DNA from: Prochlorococcus sp. AG-347-K17
GTDB lineage: Bacteria; Cyanobacteriota; Cyanobacteriia; PCC-6307; Cyanobiaceae
NCBI GenBank assembly: GCA_003281385.1
Contig: QCCE01000004.1
Span: forward strand, 1-64,000
Length of the DNA stretch: 64,000 nucleotides
Reading direction: 5' to 3'
The position numbers and the translations under genes are program-made. Positions within the stretch are counted from its first letter, which is position 1; each line of letters begins with the position of its first letter. Below, one piece after another: positions 24,229-36,433 of this stretch. The notes beneath the pieces were generated by a model. That model worked only from the letters and a program-made list of their open reading frames with translations. It searched no databases and was not told where the DNA came from.

Positions 24229-27200
24229 ATGTTTACGCAGGTCCGCTCAGCAAACCGCAGAGTATCTCCTGTTGAGGATAACAAACACAAAGTTGTAATA
24301 AAAGCTGTTTATGTTGTCCTTGAGCCACAATACCAAAATTCCCTAACGGAAGCTGCAAAGTCAATAAATAAGATGAATGGTCCAATAGGCATAGACCTTA
24401 GCGGCTATCTTATCGAAGAACTTAGGAATGATAGTAATTTTGAAGATTTTAAAGAAGATATAGCTCATGCAGATATATTCGTTGCTTCTCTAATTTTCAT
24501 TGAAGACCTTGCTCAAAAAGTGGTTGATGCAGTGTCTCCATATAAAGACAAACTTAAAGCTTCAATTGTTTTCCCCTCCATGCCAGAGGTCATGAGATTA
24601 AATAAGCTTGGGTCGTTTAGTATGGCCCAACTTGGTCAATCTAAAAGTATTATTGGAGACTTGATAAAAAAGAAAAAAGAATCAGATGGAGCAAGTTTCC
24701 AAGATTCAATGTTGAAATTATTAAATACACTACCTTCAATACTTAAATATCTACCAGTAGAAAAAGCTCAAGATGCTAGAACATTTATTCTGAGTTTTCA
24801 GTATTGGTTAGGTGGTACCACTGAGAACTTAAAAAACTTCTTGTTAATGATTTCTGAAAAGTATGTTGTTTCAGAGGATATAAAAGATCAAATAGAAGAA
24901 TTCACAATTCAAGACCCTGAAACATTCCCAGATTTGGGGATTTGGCATCCGCTTGCTCCTTGCATGTTTGAAAGTCTTAGAGAATATCAAAATTGGGAAA
25001 ATAATAGGAAAGATATCAACTTTAAAGATGACAAAACTCCAACAATAGGCTTAGTGCTTCAAAGAAGTCATATCGTAACGGGAGATGATGCTCATTACGT
25101 TGCTGTTATTCAAGAATTGGAATACAGAGGTGCGAGAGTACTACCTATCTTCTGTGGAGGTCTAGATTTTTCTAAACCAGTTAATGAATTTTATTATGAT
25201 TCCATAAATAAGGACCAACCTATAGTAGATGGAGTTGTATCTCTAACAGGATTTGCACTAGTTGGTGGGCCAGCAAGACAAGATCATCCTAAAGCTATTG
25301 AAGCCCTAAAAAGGTTAAACAGACCATATATGGTTGCACTTCCATTAGTCTTCCAAACCACACAAGAATGGGAAGATAGTGATCTAGGTTTACACCCTGT
25401 TCAGGTAGCACTACAGATTGCAATTCCAGAGCTTGATGGAGCTATTGAACCTATTATTCTTTCTGGTCGTGATGACGCTACGGGTAAGGCACATACGCTC
25501 CAAGATCGAGTTGATGTAATAGCTGAAAGAGCAATAAAATGGTCAACTTTAAGGGTTAAACAAAGAAAGGATAAAAAATTAGCCATAACAGTATTCAGTT
25601 TTCCACCAGACAAAGGAAATGTTGGTACAGCAGCATATTTGAATGTTTTTGGTTCAATTTATAGAGTATTGCTTGAAATGAAATCGAAAGGATATCAAAT
25701 AGATGAACTTCCAAGTAATTCAAAAGAATTAATGGAAAAAGTAATCAATAACCCTGAAGCGATGGATGGCTCTCCAGAGTTAAATATTGCTCATAAAATG
25801 TCAGTAAAAGAATACGAAGAGTTCACACCATACTCACAAAGACTTGAAGAGAATTGGGGTAAACCTCCTGGGAACCTAAATAGTGATGGACAAAACCTTC
25901 TAATTTATGGAAAACATTTTGGGAATGTTTTTATAGGAGTTCAACCTACATTCGGTTATGAAGGTGATCCCATGAGATTGCTCTATTCAAGAAGTGCTAG
26001 TCCTCACCATGGTTTTGCTGCTTATTACACGTATGTAGAAAAAATCTGGGGGGCTGATGCTGTTCTTCATTTTGGAACTCACGGCTCACTTGAATTTATG
26101 CCTGGGAAGCAGATGGGCATGAGTGAAACTTGCTATCCTGATTCTCTCATTGGATCATTGCCTAATTTGTATTACTATGCTGCGAATAATCCATCTGAAG
26201 CAACAATTGCTAAGAGAAGAGGATATGCTTCAACTATCAGTTATCTGACTCCTCCAGCAGAAAATGCAGGACTTTACAAAGGCCTTAAAGAACTAAGTGA
26301 ACTCGTTGGTTCTTATCAACAATTAAGAGAAAATAGCAGGGGTATTCAAATTGTTAATGCAATAGTTGAGACTTCTAAACAATGTAACCTTGATAAAGAT
26401 GTAAAGCTTCCTTCAAAAGACGTAGAAGAACTTTCAATGGATGAAAGAGACTTATTTGTTGGTAATGTCTATAAACAGTTGATGGAAATTGAAAGTAGAT
26501 TGTTACCATGCGGTCTTCATACTATTGGAGAAGCTCCAACAGCAGAAGAAGCTGTTGCAACACTTGTAAATATTGCATCTTTAGAGAGAGAACAAGAAGG
26601 ATTAAGATCTCTTCCTGGATTACTCGCAGAATCAATCGGTCTAACTATTGAACAAATTTATGATGGTAACAATAAAGGTGAACTTAAATTTGTAGAGTTA
26701 AATGAAAAAATCATAAAGACAGCAAGAGACTCAATTTTTGCGATGGTCAACTCATTAAAAATTGTTGATGGGAGAGTTTATTTAGAAAAATCACTTCTTT
26801 CCAAACTTTTCGATTTACTTAAAGTTTTTGGTCTAAATCTGCCTACTCCTTGGTTAAGAGTCTGCAGATCAAATAGATTTAGTGAAGTTAATCAGAAGGA
26901 ATTAAATAAATTATTTGATTACTTACTTTTCTGTCTGGAACAGGTCTGCGCAGACAAAGAAATGGATAGCCTCATTAAAGCTCTAGATGGAAATTATGTT
27001 TTACCAGGACCAGGTGGAGATCCCATAAGAAATCCGGGTGTATTGCCAAGTGGTAAAAATATCCATGCACTTGATCCTCAATCAATCCCAACTACAGCAG
27101 CAGTAGCTGCAGCAAAGTCTGTTGTTGACAAATTAATTGAAAGACAAAAGGAAGAGCAAGGGACCTGGCCTGAAACAATAGCTTGTGTTTTATGGGGTAC

Positions 27201-28239
27201 TGATAACATCAAAACTTACGGAGAATCACTGGCACAAATCTTATGGTTTGTTGGGGTAAAACCAAAACCAGATTCTGTTGGAAGAATTAACAAACTAGAA
27301 TTAATACCTTTAGAAGAATTAGGTAGGCCAAGAATAGATGTAGTAGTTAACTGTTCAGGAGTTTTTAGAGATTTATTTATCAATCAAATGGCATTAATAG
27401 ATCAGGCAGTTAAATTAGCAGCTGAAGCTGATGAACCATTGGAATCTAATTTTGTAAGGAAGCATTCACTTGAACAGGCAGAAAAAGAAGGTACTTCTAT
27501 CAGAGAAGCTTCAGCGAGAGTATTCTCTAATGCAAGTGGAAGTTACAGTTCAAATGTTAATTTAGCCGTAGAAAATTCAACATGGGAGGAAGAAAATGAA
27601 TTACAAGAAATGTATTTATCACGCAAAACATATGCTTTTAATGCCGATAATCCAGGTGAAATGAATCAAAAAAGAGAGGTATTTGAGTCAGTAATGAAAA
27701 CAGCAGATGTTACATTTCAAAACCTTGATTCATCAGAAATTTCACTTACAGATGTAAGTCATTATTTTGATTCTGATCCAACAAAATTGATCAAGACATT
27801 AAGAGATGACGGAAAAGAACCAAGTAGCTACATAGCGGATACAACCACCTCTAATGCTCAAGTTAGAACACTTGGAGAAACTATCAGATTAGACTCCAGA
27901 ACAAAACTTTTAAATCCTAAGTGGTATGAAGGTATGCTCAAATCTGGCTACGAAGGAGTTAGAGAACTTTCTAACAGACTTAATTACACTCTTGGTTGGA
28001 GTGCGACAAGTGGTCAAGTAGATAATTTTGTCTATGAAGAAACTAATGAAACATTTATAAATGATGAAGAGATGAGGAAAAGATTAATGGATCTTAATCC
28101 TAATAGTTTCCGAAGAATTGTTGGAACATTGCTAGAAGTCAATGGTAGGGGATATTGGGAAACTTCAGATGAGAATATAGAACAGTTGAAAGAACTATAC
28201 CAAGAGGTAGAGGATAAAATCGAAGGAGTTAAAGAATAA
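24229..28239 (+). CDS. chlH: Magnesium chelatase subunit H
   Basis: 1336 residues. ChlH binds protoporphyrin IX and, with ChlI and ChlD, inserts Mg2+ in the first committed step of chlorophyll synthesis. Recognisable blocks include the CobN-like core ([21 protein letters not shown] and [19 protein letters not shown]) and [18 protein letters not shown]. Length equals that of typical cyanobacterial ChlH. It stands alone between divergent dapB and convergent folP. ATG start at 24229 is clear. Confidence 0.98.
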   Translation: MFTQVRSANRRVSPVEDNKHKVVIKAVYVVLEPQYQNSLTEAAKSINKMNGPIGIDLSGYLIEELRNDSNFEDFKEDIAHADIFVASLIFIEDLAQKVVDAVSPYKDKLKASIVFPSMPEVMRLNKLGSFSMAQLGQSKSIIGDLIKKKKESDGASFQDSMLKLLNTLPSILKYLPVEKAQDARTFILSFQYWLGGTTENLKNFLLMISEKYVVSEDIKDQIEEFTIQDPETFPDLGIWHPLAPCMFESLREYQNWENNRKDINFKDDKTPTIGLVLQRSHIVTGDDAHYVAVIQELEYRGARVLPIFCGGLDFSKPVNEFYYDSINKDQPIVDGVVSLTGFALVGGPARQDHPKAIEALKRLNRPYMVALPLVFQTTQEWEDSDLGLHPVQVALQIAIPELDGAIEPIILSGRDDATGKAHTLQDRVDVIAERAIKWSTLRVKQRKDKKLAITVFSFPPDKGNVGTAAYLNVFGSIYRVLLEMKSKGYQIDELPSNSKELMEKVINNPEAMDGSPELNIAHKMSVKEYEEFTPYSQRLEENWGKPPGNLNSDGQNLLIYGKHFGNVFIGVQPTFGYEGDPMRLLYSRSASPHHGFAAYYTYVEKIWGADAVLHFGTHGSLEFMPGKQMGMSETCYPDSLIGSLPNLYYYAANNPSEATIAKRRGYASTISYLTPPAENAGLYKGLKELSELVGSYQQLRENSRGIQIVNAIVETSKQCNLDKDVKLPSKDVEELSMDERDLFVGNVYKQLMEIESRLLPCGLHTIGEAPTAEEAVATLVNIASLEREQEGLRSLPGLLAESIGLTIEQIYDGNNKGELKFVELNEKIIKTARDSIFAMVNSLKIVDGRVYLEKSLLSKLFDLLKVFGLNLPTPWLRVCRSNRFSEVNQKELNKLFDYLLFCLEQVCADKEMDSLIKALDGNYVLPGPGGDPIRNPGVLPSGKNIHALDPQSIPTTAAVAAAKSVVDKLIERQKEEQGTWPETIACVLWGTDNIKTYGESLAQILWFVGVKPKPDSVGRINKLELIPLEELGRPRIDVVVNCSGVFRDLFINQMALIDQAVKLAAEADEPLESNFVRKHSLEQAEKEGTSIREASARVFSNASGSYSSNVNLAVENSTWEEENELQEMYLSRKTYAFNADNPGEMNQKREVFESVMKTADVTFQNLDSSEISLTDVSHYFDSDPTKLIKTLRDDGKEPSSYIADTTTSNAQVRTLGETIRLDSRTKLLNPKWYEGMLKSGYEGVRELSNRLNYTLGWSATSGQVDNFVYEETNETFINDEEMRKRLMDLNPNSFRRIVGTLLEVNGRGYWETSDENIEQLKELYQEVEDKIEGVKE

Positions 28240-28247
28240 CAAATTTA

Positions 28248-29102
28248 TTATTTTCTGTAAATCCTATCAGCTACTTTCAAAATTTGATAATTTAGTTTGA
28301 CGTTGTGAACTCTCACAATGTGTATATTAAATTGAGAACAAAGACAACTTATTGCAAGTGTTCCTATATCCCTTTCTTTTGGATTTTTCTCATTCAAGAT
28401 TTCTCCTATAAATCTCTTCCTAGATGCACCTATCAAAATTGGCAAATTCCATTTTTTAAATATATCTAAGTTTCTCAAGATTTCCAAATTATGAATGATA
28501 TCCTTTGAAAAACCAATTCCAGGATCCACTATTAAATTTCTTTCAGATATATTTTTTTCTAAAGCCTTCTTTATTAAATTATCAAGCGAGCACTTAACAT
28601 CACTCAATACGTTCTGATAATTAGAGAGTTGATTCATATTTTGACTATTACCACGACTATGAGTTATGACTAATGGACAGTTGAATTTTGATACAACATC
28701 CAAAATTTTTATATCTCTTCTTCCTCCAGTAACATCATTTATCCAATTAGCACCATTTAAAAGAGCTTCGTAAGCCACTTCAGAATTAAATGTATCAATA
28801 GAAATTAAAACATCTGGAAATTCAGATTTTATTAATTTTAGATATGGGATCAATCTTTTTATTTCTATATTAGATCCAACTTCCTCAGCCCCAGGTCTAG
28901 TACTTTGAGCACCAAGATCAATAACATCAACACCATTGCTCAAGAAATGATTTACTTGATCTAGAACTTTTTTTGAAGAGTTTAATTCCCCACCATCACT
29001 AAATGAATCAGGAGTTAAATTAATAACTCCCATAATTGAAGTTTTTTGACCCCAGCCTTTTGGCCATGGATTTTTCTTATTGATAGTTTGCAATTCTCGC
29101 AA
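28248..29102 (-). CDS. folP: Dihydropteroate synthase
   Basis: 284 residues. It condenses p-aminobenzoate with the pterin pyrophosphate in folate synthesis. The signature [17 protein letters not shown] is at 23-39, followed by [12 protein letters not shown] and [12 protein letters not shown]. It overlaps the end of tpiA by 26 bases, so the two genes are translationally coupled. Converges with chlH, 8 bases away. Confidence 0.96.
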   Translation of the reverse strand: MRELQTINKKNPWPKGWGQKTSIMGVINLTPDSFSDGGELNSSKKVLDQVNHFLSNGVDVIDLGAQSTRPGAEEVGSNIEIKRLIPYLKLIKSEFPDVLISIDTFNSEVAYEALLNGANWINDVTGGRRDIKILDVVSKFNCPLVITHSRGNSQNMNQLSNYQNVLSDVKCSLDNLIKKALEKNISERNLIVDPGIGFSKDIIHNLEILRNLDIFKKWNLPILIGASRKRFIGEILNEKNPKERDIGTLAISCLCSQFNIHIVRVHNVKLNYQILKVADRIYRK

Positions 29103-29802
29103 AACTATTAGGATCTAATGAAGCCCCTCCAACTAATACCCCATCGATATCACTCATTGACATGATTTCGTCAATATTATTAGGCTTAACAGATCCACCA
29201 TATTGAATAATTAAATCATCAAAACCTATTAATTTCCTAATCAAAGAACATATCTTATTAGCGTCTTCTGCCTCGCATGTTTTACCAGTGCCTATAGCCC
29301 ATATTGGTTCATAGGCAATAATTAAATTAGATGGATCTGTATTTTCTAATCCTTGTTCAACCTGTCTAGTAATAACTCTATCAGCTTCTCCTCTCTCTCT
29401 TTGTTCTAATGTTTCTCCTACACAAACTATTGGAGTAAGTCCACTAGATTGAGCAAAAACTGCTCTTTTATTAATTTGTTCATCACTTTCACTAAAATAT
29501 TTCCTTGGTTCACTATGTCCAACGATTGCGTACGAGACACCATGTTCAAGAAGCATTTTTGGAGAAATTTCTGCAGTAAATGCTCCTTGATCTTCCCAAT
29601 GAATATTTTGACTAGAAATATCTAAATAATCAAAATCGGAATGATCAGAAAAGGTTGAAATAGCAGTAAAAGGTGGAGCTATAACAACTTTACGATCGTC
29701 TTTTATGTTTTTTATTAAAGGAATAAACTCTTCTAAATAGGATTTAGCTTCAGCACAAGTCATGTGCATTTTCCAATTGCCAGCAATTACAGATTTTCTC
29801 AA
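29077..29802 (-). CDS. tpiA: Triosephosphate isomerase
   Basis: 241 residues. It interconverts dihydroxyacetone phosphate and glyceraldehyde 3-phosphate in glycolysis and the Calvin cycle. Visible are GNWKMH (8-13), the catalytic histidine in GHSEPR (95-100) and the active-site glutamate in [13 protein letters not shown]. The usual GHSERR has its first arginine replaced by proline here. Slightly short for the family but complete. Confidence 0.96.
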   Translation of the reverse strand: MRKSVIAGNWKMHMTCAEAKSYLEEFIPLIKNIKDDRKVVIAPPFTAISTFSDHSDFDYLDISSQNIHWEDQGAFTAEISPKMLLEHGVSYAIVGHSEPRKYFSESDEQINKRAVFAQSSGLTPIVCVGETLEQRERGEADRVITRQVEQGLENTDPSNLIIAYEPIWAIGTGKTCEAEDANKICSLIRKLIGFDDLIIQYGGSVKPNNIDEIMSMSDIDGVLVGGASLDPNSFARIANYQ

Positions 29803-29854
29803 AATACTATCTCCAAGAAAAATATACTAATACAAAGTGAGTTGAATAAGCTAA

Positions 29855-30031
29855 CTATTCAAAAATTAATTCATTTTTTAGAAATATAACTTTATCTCCC
29901 TTATTTAATTTTCTTCCTCTCCTAGTTTCTATTTCACCATTAACTTTTACAGAGCCGGACTTTATAAAAATTTTTGCTTCGCCACCTGAAGAGACCAAAT
30001 TTTTCCATTTTAAGAATTGATCCAATTTCAT
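29855..30031 (-). CDS. S4-domain RNA-binding protein
   Basis: 58 residues, ATG at 30031. The sequence MKLDQFLKWKNLVSSGGEAK, then GSVKVNGEIETRRGRKLNKGD, is a complete S4 fold of the YbcJ/YaaA type, which binds structured RNA. It was too short for a long-ORF scan. It lies upstream of tpiA on the same strand, 52 bases away. Confidence 0.85.
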   Translation of the reverse strand: MKLDQFLKWKNLVSSGGEAKIFIKSGSVKVNGEIETRRGRKLNKGDKVIFLKNELIFE

Positions 30032-30089
30032 TGTTTTTTATACCTTAAGATATTGATAAAGTAGGATAAATAATAAAATATATAATATC

Positions 30090-31796
30090 TTGAGACTAAT
30101 ACCACCAGTCAGACCATATTCAAATAGGTTTATTAAAGGTTTTATATGCATGCTTATTTACGTAGCTTGTTGGCCTTTATTAGCCTATTTAGCTGGAAAC
30201 TTAATCCCAGCGATTGGATCTGGTGACCTTTCAAAAGTTACTAGCATAATATCTAAGTCTTTATTTGTATTTTTAGTTCAGAAAATTGCTCAATTTGGAC
30301 AGGATGTATTCATAGCAAAACCATCTTTAGAAATTGGTGAAGTAATGAGAGCAAATTTATTTTGCAAAATTCAAAAAATAGAAATGAATTGTGTTGAAAA
30401 AATTTCAGCCGGGGATATCACATATAGACTTACAGAAGATGCGGATAGGGTAAGCGAAGTTATTTATAAAACAGCTCAGGATACTATTCCATGCACCTTG
30501 CAGTTATTAGCGGTAATAATCTATATGTTTTATTTAGATTGGTCACTAACATTATCAACTTTTGTTTTAGCACCATTGATTATACTTTCAGTTAATAGTT
30601 TTGGAAGAAAAGTTTTAAGAGCATCTGAAAAAAGTCAAGAATCAACAAGTAATTTAGCAGGTTTAATAGGTGAGTCTATAAATGGAATGTCGACCATTAG
30701 AGCTTTTGCTGCAGAAAATTGGATTGAGAATAGATTTTATAAAAGATTAACTGCAACTAAAAAAGCAAAATATAAGACATTAAAATTACTGGCATTTCAA
30801 CATCCAGTTGTAGGATTTATTGAAGCATTTGGAATATTAGCAATATTAGGTTTAGGAGCCGCAAGAATTAATCTGGGCCTTCTAACAAGCGAAGAATTTA
30901 GTAGTTTCTTCGCTGCAATATTGATGCTTATTGATCCAATAAGCCATGTAAGTACAAATTTTAATGACTATAAACAAGCAGAAGCATCGATAAAAAGGTT
31001 AAAAAACATAAATCTAAAACCTACCGAAGATGATAAAGAGAACTTAGGAAGTCTATCTAATATTGAAGGCAAAATACGTTTCGATAAAGTTAATTTTGCC
31101 TACAAAAAAGATAATCAAGTTCTTAAAAATATTAATTTAGAAATTAAAAAAGGGGAAGTAACAGCTTTCGTTGGATCTTCTGGGGCTGGTAAAAGTACAA
31201 TGTTGGCTTTGATATTAAAATTTATAACTCCCAATAATGGAGACATTTTTATTGATGATAAAAATCTCAAATCATTAAATACAAAAGATATTAGAAAAAA
31301 AATTGCCTTAGTTCAACAGCAGCCTTTTTTGTTCTCAGGAAAGATTATTGATGTAATAAGAATGGGAAGAAGTTTTACTAAAGAAGAAGTTATAGAATCT
31401 GCAAAAAAAGCAAACGCTCACAATTTCATTCAAAACCTTCCTGGGAAATATGAAACGATAATAACTGAGAGAGGATCAAATTTCTCAGGGGGTCAAATCC
31501 AGAGGATAGCAATTGCAAGAGCAATACTTGGGAACCCCTCAATTCTTCTCTTAGATGAGGCTACAAGTGCTCTAGATGCAGAATCAGAATCTGAAGTTCA
31601 AGAAGGACTTATTAGAGCTACAAAAGATAGAACAGTGATCGTAATTGCTCATAGATTAGCCACTACTCAAGAGGCAAATAAAATAGTTGTTTTCGATAAA
31701 GGCGAAATAATTGAAGTTGGTAAACATATTGATCTAATCAATAAGGCAGGAATTTATAAAGAATTATGTGAAAAACAATTTATTAAAAAATTATAA
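30090..31796 (+). CDS. ABC exporter, MsbA/MDR half-transporter type
   Basis: 568 residues. An N-terminal six-helix transmembrane domain (about 20-285) is fused to an ATP-binding domain with Walker A GSSGAGKST (about 361-369), signature FSGGQIQRIAIARA, and Walker B ILLLDEATSALD. It works as a homodimer exporting lipids or other hydrophobic compounds; the substrate cannot be told. Start is TTG, since no ATG precedes the conserved RLIPPVRPYSNRF. Followed by a small gene after 30 bases. Confidence 0.9.
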   Translation: MRLIPPVRPYSNRFIKGFICMLIYVACWPLLAYLAGNLIPAIGSGDLSKVTSIISKSLFVFLVQKIAQFGQDVFIAKPSLEIGEVMRANLFCKIQKIEMNCVEKISAGDITYRLTEDADRVSEVIYKTAQDTIPCTLQLLAVIIYMFYLDWSLTLSTFVLAPLIILSVNSFGRKVLRASEKSQESTSNLAGLIGESINGMSTIRAFAAENWIENRFYKRLTATKKAKYKTLKLLAFQHPVVGFIEAFGILAILGLGAARINLGLLTSEEFSSFFAAILMLIDPISHVSTNFNDYKQAEASIKRLKNINLKPTEDDKENLGSLSNIEGKIRFDKVNFAYKKDNQVLKNINLEIKKGEVTAFVGSSGAGKSTMLALILKFITPNNGDIFIDDKNLKSLNTKDIRKKIALVQQQPFLFSGKIIDVIRMGRSFTKEEVIESAKKANAHNFIQNLPGKYETIITERGSNFSGGQIQRIAIARAILGNPSILLLDEATSALDAESESEVQEGLIRATKDRTVIVIAHRLATTQEANKIVVFDKGEIIEVGKHIDLINKAGIYKELCEKQFIKKL

Positions 31797-31826
31797 TTAT
31801 ATTTTATTTATTAAAAAGCTAAGTCC

Positions 31827-32045
31827 ATGAGCGAAAACACAAATGATTCTAAAAATCCAGTTTTAACTTTTGAAGGGAAAAAATATTTCATAAATGAACT
31901 TTCTAATGAAATAAAAGAATCTATAAAAGTATTACAAATAGCGGATACGCAACTTAAAATGCATCAAGATACCCTTAAATTACTATCAATTAGCAGAAAT
32001 ACCTTAGCTAATCAATTAAGAGAACAACTAAATAATTTTGATTAA
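31827..32045 (+). CDS. DUF6447-like small protein
   Basis: 72 residues: PVLTFEGKKYFINELSNEIKE, then a helical stretch VLQIADTQLKMHQDTLKLLS. I associate it with DUF6447, found in marine cyanobacteria and other bacteria, with no known function. No membrane segment. It is probably co-transcribed with the ABC exporter and converges with carB, 4 bases away. Confidence 0.65.
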   Translation: MSENTNDSKNPVLTFEGKKYFINELSNEIKESIKVLQIADTQLKMHQDTLKLLSISRNTLANQLREQLNNFD

Positions 32046-32049
32046 AATT

Positions 32050-35000
32050 TTAATAATTATGTATTTCTTGTAAAGAGTAATAATCAATTTTTTTACATTG
32101 CAAAGCTTTGATTGCTTTAATGGCTGCCTTTGCTCCAGGAATTGTCGTAAAAGTTGGAATATTATATTCAAGAGCAGCACGTCTTAAATAAGCGTCATCA
32201 TGAAGCGCCTGCGAGCCGATTGGAGTATTAATTATCAATTGAACCAGTCCTGAGCGGATTAGATCTTCAATATTTGGTCTACCTTCATGAACTTTTAGCA
32301 CTTCTTCAACTTGAATGCCTAAATTCAACAAATATGCAGCTGTACCTTTTGTTGCAATTAATTTAAATCCTAATATCAACAGTTCACTAGCAACTTCTTG
32401 AAGATTTTTTTTATCTAAATCATTTGTAGACAAAAAAGCCACTCCTTCAGAAGGAACACCATTTCCTGCTGCTAATTCCGATTTGGCATAAGCAATTCCA
32501 AAATCTTTAGCTAAACCCATTACCTCTCCAGTAGATCTCATTTCAGGACCAAGTAATGTATCAGATCCAGGAAATCTTTTAAAAGGTAAAACAGCCTCTT
32601 TTACCGCCTGATATTTTGGAGAAAACTCCTTTGTGAAATTAACATCTTCTAATGTAAAACCTTGCATTAACTGGGTAGCTAGTTTTGCAACTGGTTTACC
32701 TATAGCTTTTGAAACAAATGGAACTGTTCTTGATGCTCTTGGATTAGCTTCAAGAATAAATAGTTTATTATCTTTGCTATTTGTATTTGTCACTGCAAAT
32801 TGCAAATTAATTAAACCAACAACATTTAATCTTTGTGCAATTAATTTAGTCCAGTTCCTTACATTTTCTATTGTGGACATTGAAAGAGAGATTGATGGTA
32901 AACAACAAGCTGAATCTCCCGAATGAATTCCTGCAGGTTCCACATGTTCCATTAGACCAGCAATTACAACCGAACCCTCTGAATCGCATAAAGCATCAAC
33001 ATCTATCTCAATAGCATTATTCAAATATTGATCAAGAAGAATTGGATGATCAGGCGATACCTTAACTGCTTCAGAAATATATCTCGATAATTCATTCTCA
33101 TCTTTAACGATTTCCATTGCCCTTCCACCCAAAACATAAGAAGGCCTTACAACCAGGGGGAATCCAATATTATTTGCTACTATTTTGGCTTCATTTTGAT
33201 TACGCGCAATACCGTTTAAGGGTTGTCTAATATTTAATTCTTCAAGTATTTTTGTAAATTCCTCTCTATCTTCTGCTAAATCGATAGATGTTGGAGAAGT
33301 CCCGAGAATTTTTGATCCCGTTTTGACCCCATCATTAGATTTAAGCCATTCAAATAAAGGTAAAGATAGTTTTAGTGGGGTTTGACCGCCAAATTGAACA
33401 ATCAAACCATAAGGATTTTCAGCTTCTATTATATTGAGTACATCCTCCAAAGTTACAGGCTCAAAATATAAAATATCGCTGGTATCATAATCTGTTGATA
33501 CAGTCTCAGGGTTACTATTAACCATTATTGTTTTATAACCATTTGTAGAGGCTTGATATGATGCATGACAACAACAGTAATCAAATTCTATTCCTTGACC
33601 AATTCTGTTTGGGCCTCCTCCTAGAATCATAATTTTTTTTGATTTACCATTATCTTTAATCTCGCTATCAAAAATTTGAGAATTAAAATTGATGAAAGAT
33701 TCTTCGTAAGTTGAATAATGATAGGGAGTTGAGGATGAGAATTCTGCTGAACAAGTATCAACAGTTTTATAAATTGGTATTATATTAAGTTCCTTTCGAT
33801 ATCTTCTAACCTCAAAAAATTCAGAATTTGTTAACTTTGCTATCTGTTGATCTGAGAAGCCTAATTGTTTAGCATGTAAAATCAAATCCCTATCTAGATC
33901 ATAAAGTTCCTTATCTTTCAAAAAATCATTTTCAAAATTAAAGATATTACGTAATTTTTCGATAAACCAAAAATCTATATTTGTAACCTCTTGAATATAA
34001 TTATTAGTTTTCCCAAGCTGCATAGCTTTTTTAACTAAGAGAATTCTTTCAGATGTGGGATTTCTTAAACTATTTTTAATGTGACTCTCATTATTAAATT
34101 CACCTAATGAATCACATTCCCATCCAAAAACACCTACTTCTAATGACCTTAATGCTTTCTGAAATGATTCTTCAAAAGAACGACCTATTGCCATTGACTC
34201 ACCAACAGATTTCATTGCAGTGTTTAAAGTATTAGAAGAGCCTTTAAACTTTTCAAACGCAAATCTTGGAATCTTAGTAACTACGTAATCAATTGATGGC
34301 TCAAAACATGCAGGTGTTTTTTTTGTAATATCATTAATAATCTCATCAAGTGTATATCCAACAGATAATAAAGCTGCAATCTTAGCTATGGGGAACCCAG
34401 TTGCTTTACTTGCCAAAGCAGAGGATCTACTCACACGGGGATTCATTTCTATGACAATTACTTCTCCATTAGAAGGATTTATTGCAAATTGAATATTACT
34501 CCCTCCTGTTTCAACTCCTACCTCTCTAATGATTTTCAATGATAAATCTCTCAATCTCTGATACTCCTTATCTGTTAAAGTCTGCGCAGGAGCAACAGTA
34601 ATAGAATCTCCAGTATGTATGCCCATTGGGTCTAAATTTTCAATACTGCAAACTATTACAACATTGTCAGCAGTATCTCTCATTACCTCTAGTTCAAACT
34701 CCTTCCATCCAATAAGTGATTTTTCAATCAATATTTGATTATTTGGACTTTCCTCTAAACCGGATTTACACAACTCGACAAGTTCTTCAAGGTTAAAAGC
34801 AATTCCACCTCCTACACCACCTAATGTAAATGCAGGCCTTATTATCATAGGATAAGAACTAATTTGTTTTGATACTTCTATAGCTTCATCCAGGTTAGAT
34901 GCAATACCAGATGGACAAACATTTACATTGATCTTCTCCATGGATTCTTTAAACAATTTTCTATCTTCAGCTTTATTGATAGCTCTTAAATCAGCACCAA

Positions 35001-35346
35001 TTAATTCAATATTATTTTGTTTTAAAAAATCTGACTCTGATAATTTAACTGCAAGATTCAAAGCAGTTTGACCTCCCATAGTGGGTAGAATAGCGTCAGG
35101 TTTTTCTCTTAAAATGATCTGTGAAACAATTTCAGGAGTCAATGGTTCAATATATGTTTTACTTGCGATTTCAGGATCAGTCATTATTGATGCTGGATTT
35201 GAATTTATCAAGACAATTTCATAACCAGCATTTCTTAATGCCTTGCAAGCCTGAGTGCCAGAGTAATCAAATTCGCATGCTTGTCCTATAACAATCGGTC
35301 CCGAACCTAGAATAAGAATTTTTTTAAGATCACCTCGTTGAGGCAT
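32050..35346 (-). CDS. carB: Carbamoyl-phosphate synthase large subunit
   Basis: 1098 residues. It makes carbamoyl phosphate for arginine and pyrimidines from bicarbonate, ATP and ammonia supplied by CarA, which is not in this window. The internal duplication is clear: [19 protein letters not shown] near the start and [18 protein letters not shown] near residue 564, each leading an ATP-grasp unit. The C-terminal allosteric MGS-like domain is present ([19 protein letters not shown]). A few residues longer than the E. coli enzyme. Confidence 0.98.
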   Translation of the reverse strand: MPQRGDLKKILILGSGPIVIGQACEFDYSGTQACKALRNAGYEIVLINSNPASIMTDPEIASKTYIEPLTPEIVSQIILREKPDAILPTMGGQTALNLAVKLSESDFLKQNNIELIGADLRAINKAEDRKLFKESMEKINVNVCPSGIASNLDEAIEVSKQISSYPMIIRPAFTLGGVGGGIAFNLEELVELCKSGLEESPNNQILIEKSLIGWKEFELEVMRDTADNVVIVCSIENLDPMGIHTGDSITVAPAQTLTDKEYQRLRDLSLKIIREVGVETGGSNIQFAINPSNGEVIVIEMNPRVSRSSALASKATGFPIAKIAALLSVGYTLDEIINDITKKTPACFEPSIDYVVTKIPRFAFEKFKGSSNTLNTAMKSVGESMAIGRSFEESFQKALRSLEVGVFGWECDSLGEFNNESHIKNSLRNPTSERILLVKKAMQLGKTNNYIQEVTNIDFWFIEKLRNIFNFENDFLKDKELYDLDRDLILHAKQLGFSDQQIAKLTNSEFFEVRRYRKELNIIPIYKTVDTCSAEFSSSTPYHYSTYEESFINFNSQIFDSEIKDNGKSKKIMILGGGPNRIGQGIEFDYCCCHASYQASTNGYKTIMVNSNPETVSTDYDTSDILYFEPVTLEDVLNIIEAENPYGLIVQFGGQTPLKLSLPLFEWLKSNDGVKTGSKILGTSPTSIDLAEDREEFTKILEELNIRQPLNGIARNQNEAKIVANNIGFPLVVRPSYVLGGRAMEIVKDENELSRYISEAVKVSPDHPILLDQYLNNAIEIDVDALCDSEGSVVIAGLMEHVEPAGIHSGDSACCLPSISLSMSTIENVRNWTKLIAQRLNVVGLINLQFAVTNTNSKDNKLFILEANPRASRTVPFVSKAIGKPVAKLATQLMQGFTLEDVNFTKEFSPKYQAVKEAVLPFKRFPGSDTLLGPEMRSTGEVMGLAKDFGIAYAKSELAAGNGVPSEGVAFLSTNDLDKKNLQEVASELLILGFKLIATKGTAAYLLNLGIQVEEVLKVHEGRPNIEDLIRSGLVQLIINTPIGSQALHDDAYLRRAALEYNIPTFTTIPGAKAAIKAIKALQCKKIDYYSLQEIHNY

Positions 35347-35452
35347 AATTTAACCTTCATTTACTTCATGCTACTTATAAATCATCAGATGTTAATCTAG
35401 TTACTTGAAAAGCAACATTTGTTTCTATAGTATTGAAAGAAATTAATTTTTT

Positions 35453-36091
35453 ATGAGCGAACTTCAGCGACTTAAAAGTTTATTGCCTCCAGAGAATGAA
35501 AGTTGGGTATTTGTTGAAGCTGCCGCGGCTATAGATCCACCTTTAATAACACTTGAAGAAATCGGTCGTGACGAAGTTGAAATTCAAATAGATTTAGATG
35601 AATGGGATAATCTCGCTATTGATCATAGAAATTTATTATTTTGGCACGAGGTTGGTAAAATTCAAAACGATACAATACCAAGAGATGGATGGGAAATGGC
35701 GGCTCTTGCCATAGGACTTGGAGGAGCGATAGGAGAATTGTGGGTACAAGATGGGTTACTTTTACTACTTGCTCTTGGTTTGTCAAGTTTTGCAGGGTAT
35801 AGATTATATTTAAAAAACAATTCCGAAAAAAAACTTCAAGATGCTATCTATGCAGATGAAAGAGCCATAGATCTTGCTTGTAGATTTGGATACAGCATTC
35901 CAAATGCTTATAAAAGCCTTGGAGGAGCATTAAAGGAGTTGATAGATAAGACAAGAAAAAAGAAAAAAAGAAGTTTCTTTGAAGATAGATTAGATGCCTT
36001 AAGAAAAAGTGCAGAAAAAGCAAGGTCAGAATTATCCCAGCAAGAAGGTTCAGAAAAATCAGTCTCAAGCGAAAATGTTTATGGACAATAA
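35453..36091 (+). CDS. DUF3318-family protein
   Basis: 212 residues. The N-terminus MSELQRLKSLLPPENESWVF and the block HRNLLFWHEVGKIQND are typical of DUF3318. A short hydrophobic region lies at about 83-122 and the C-terminus is basic. Function unknown. It overlaps the rsfS start by up to 17 bases, which implies coupled translation with ribosome-related rsfS. Confidence 0.78.
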   Translation: MSELQRLKSLLPPENESWVFVEAAAAIDPPLITLEEIGRDEVEIQIDLDEWDNLAIDHRNLLFWHEVGKIQNDTIPRDGWEMAALAIGLGGAIGELWVQDGLLLLLALGLSSFAGYRLYLKNNSEKKLQDAIYADERAIDLACRFGYSIPNAYKSLGGALKELIDKTRKKKKRSFFEDRLDALRKSAEKARSELSQQEGSEKSVSSENVYGQ

Positions 36092-36425
36092 AAGTTTGGT
36101 TCTAATGGCAGCCAAAGCATGTGATGAAAAAAAGGCAAGAGATATAAAACTTATAAAAATTGATAAAGTATCATTTATAAGTGAATGGATTTTGATTGCA
36201 GAAGGATTATCTGATGTACAAGTTAGATCCATAACTAATTCTGTAGAGGGAGAACTAAGAGAGAAGGCTAAAATTGAACCGATACGAAAAGAAGGGATTA
36301 ACGAAGCGAAATGGGCTTTACTAGATTATGGTGATTTAATTGTAAATATTTTTCAACCAGAAACTAGAAAATATTATGACCTTGAATCATTCTGGAGTAA
36401 TGGAGACAATCTTATATTTCCATAA
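36075..36425 (+). CDS. rsfS: Ribosomal silencing factor RsfS (Iojap)
   Basis: 116 residues. RsfS binds protein L14 and blocks joining of ribosomal subunits when nutrients are low. The family block is AAKACDEKKARDIKLIKIDKV...SEWILIAEGLSDVQVRSI, then EGINEAKWALLDYGDLIVNIF. I start it at the ATG at 36075 (another ATG is at 36081); an earlier in-frame ATG at 36009 lies deep inside the DUF3318 gene and adds only low-complexity sequence. Confidence 0.92.
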   Translation: MFMDNKSLVLMAAKACDEKKARDIKLIKIDKVSFISEWILIAEGLSDVQVRSITNSVEGELREKAKIEPIRKEGINEAKWALLDYGDLIVNIFQPETRKYYDLESFWSNGDNLIFP

Positions 36426-36433
36426 TTTTATTT

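Noticed and set aside
36009..36074. Extended N-terminus of RsfS
   Set aside because: The extra residues are low-complexity and lie wholly within the DUF3318 gene; family members begin near the ATG at 36075.
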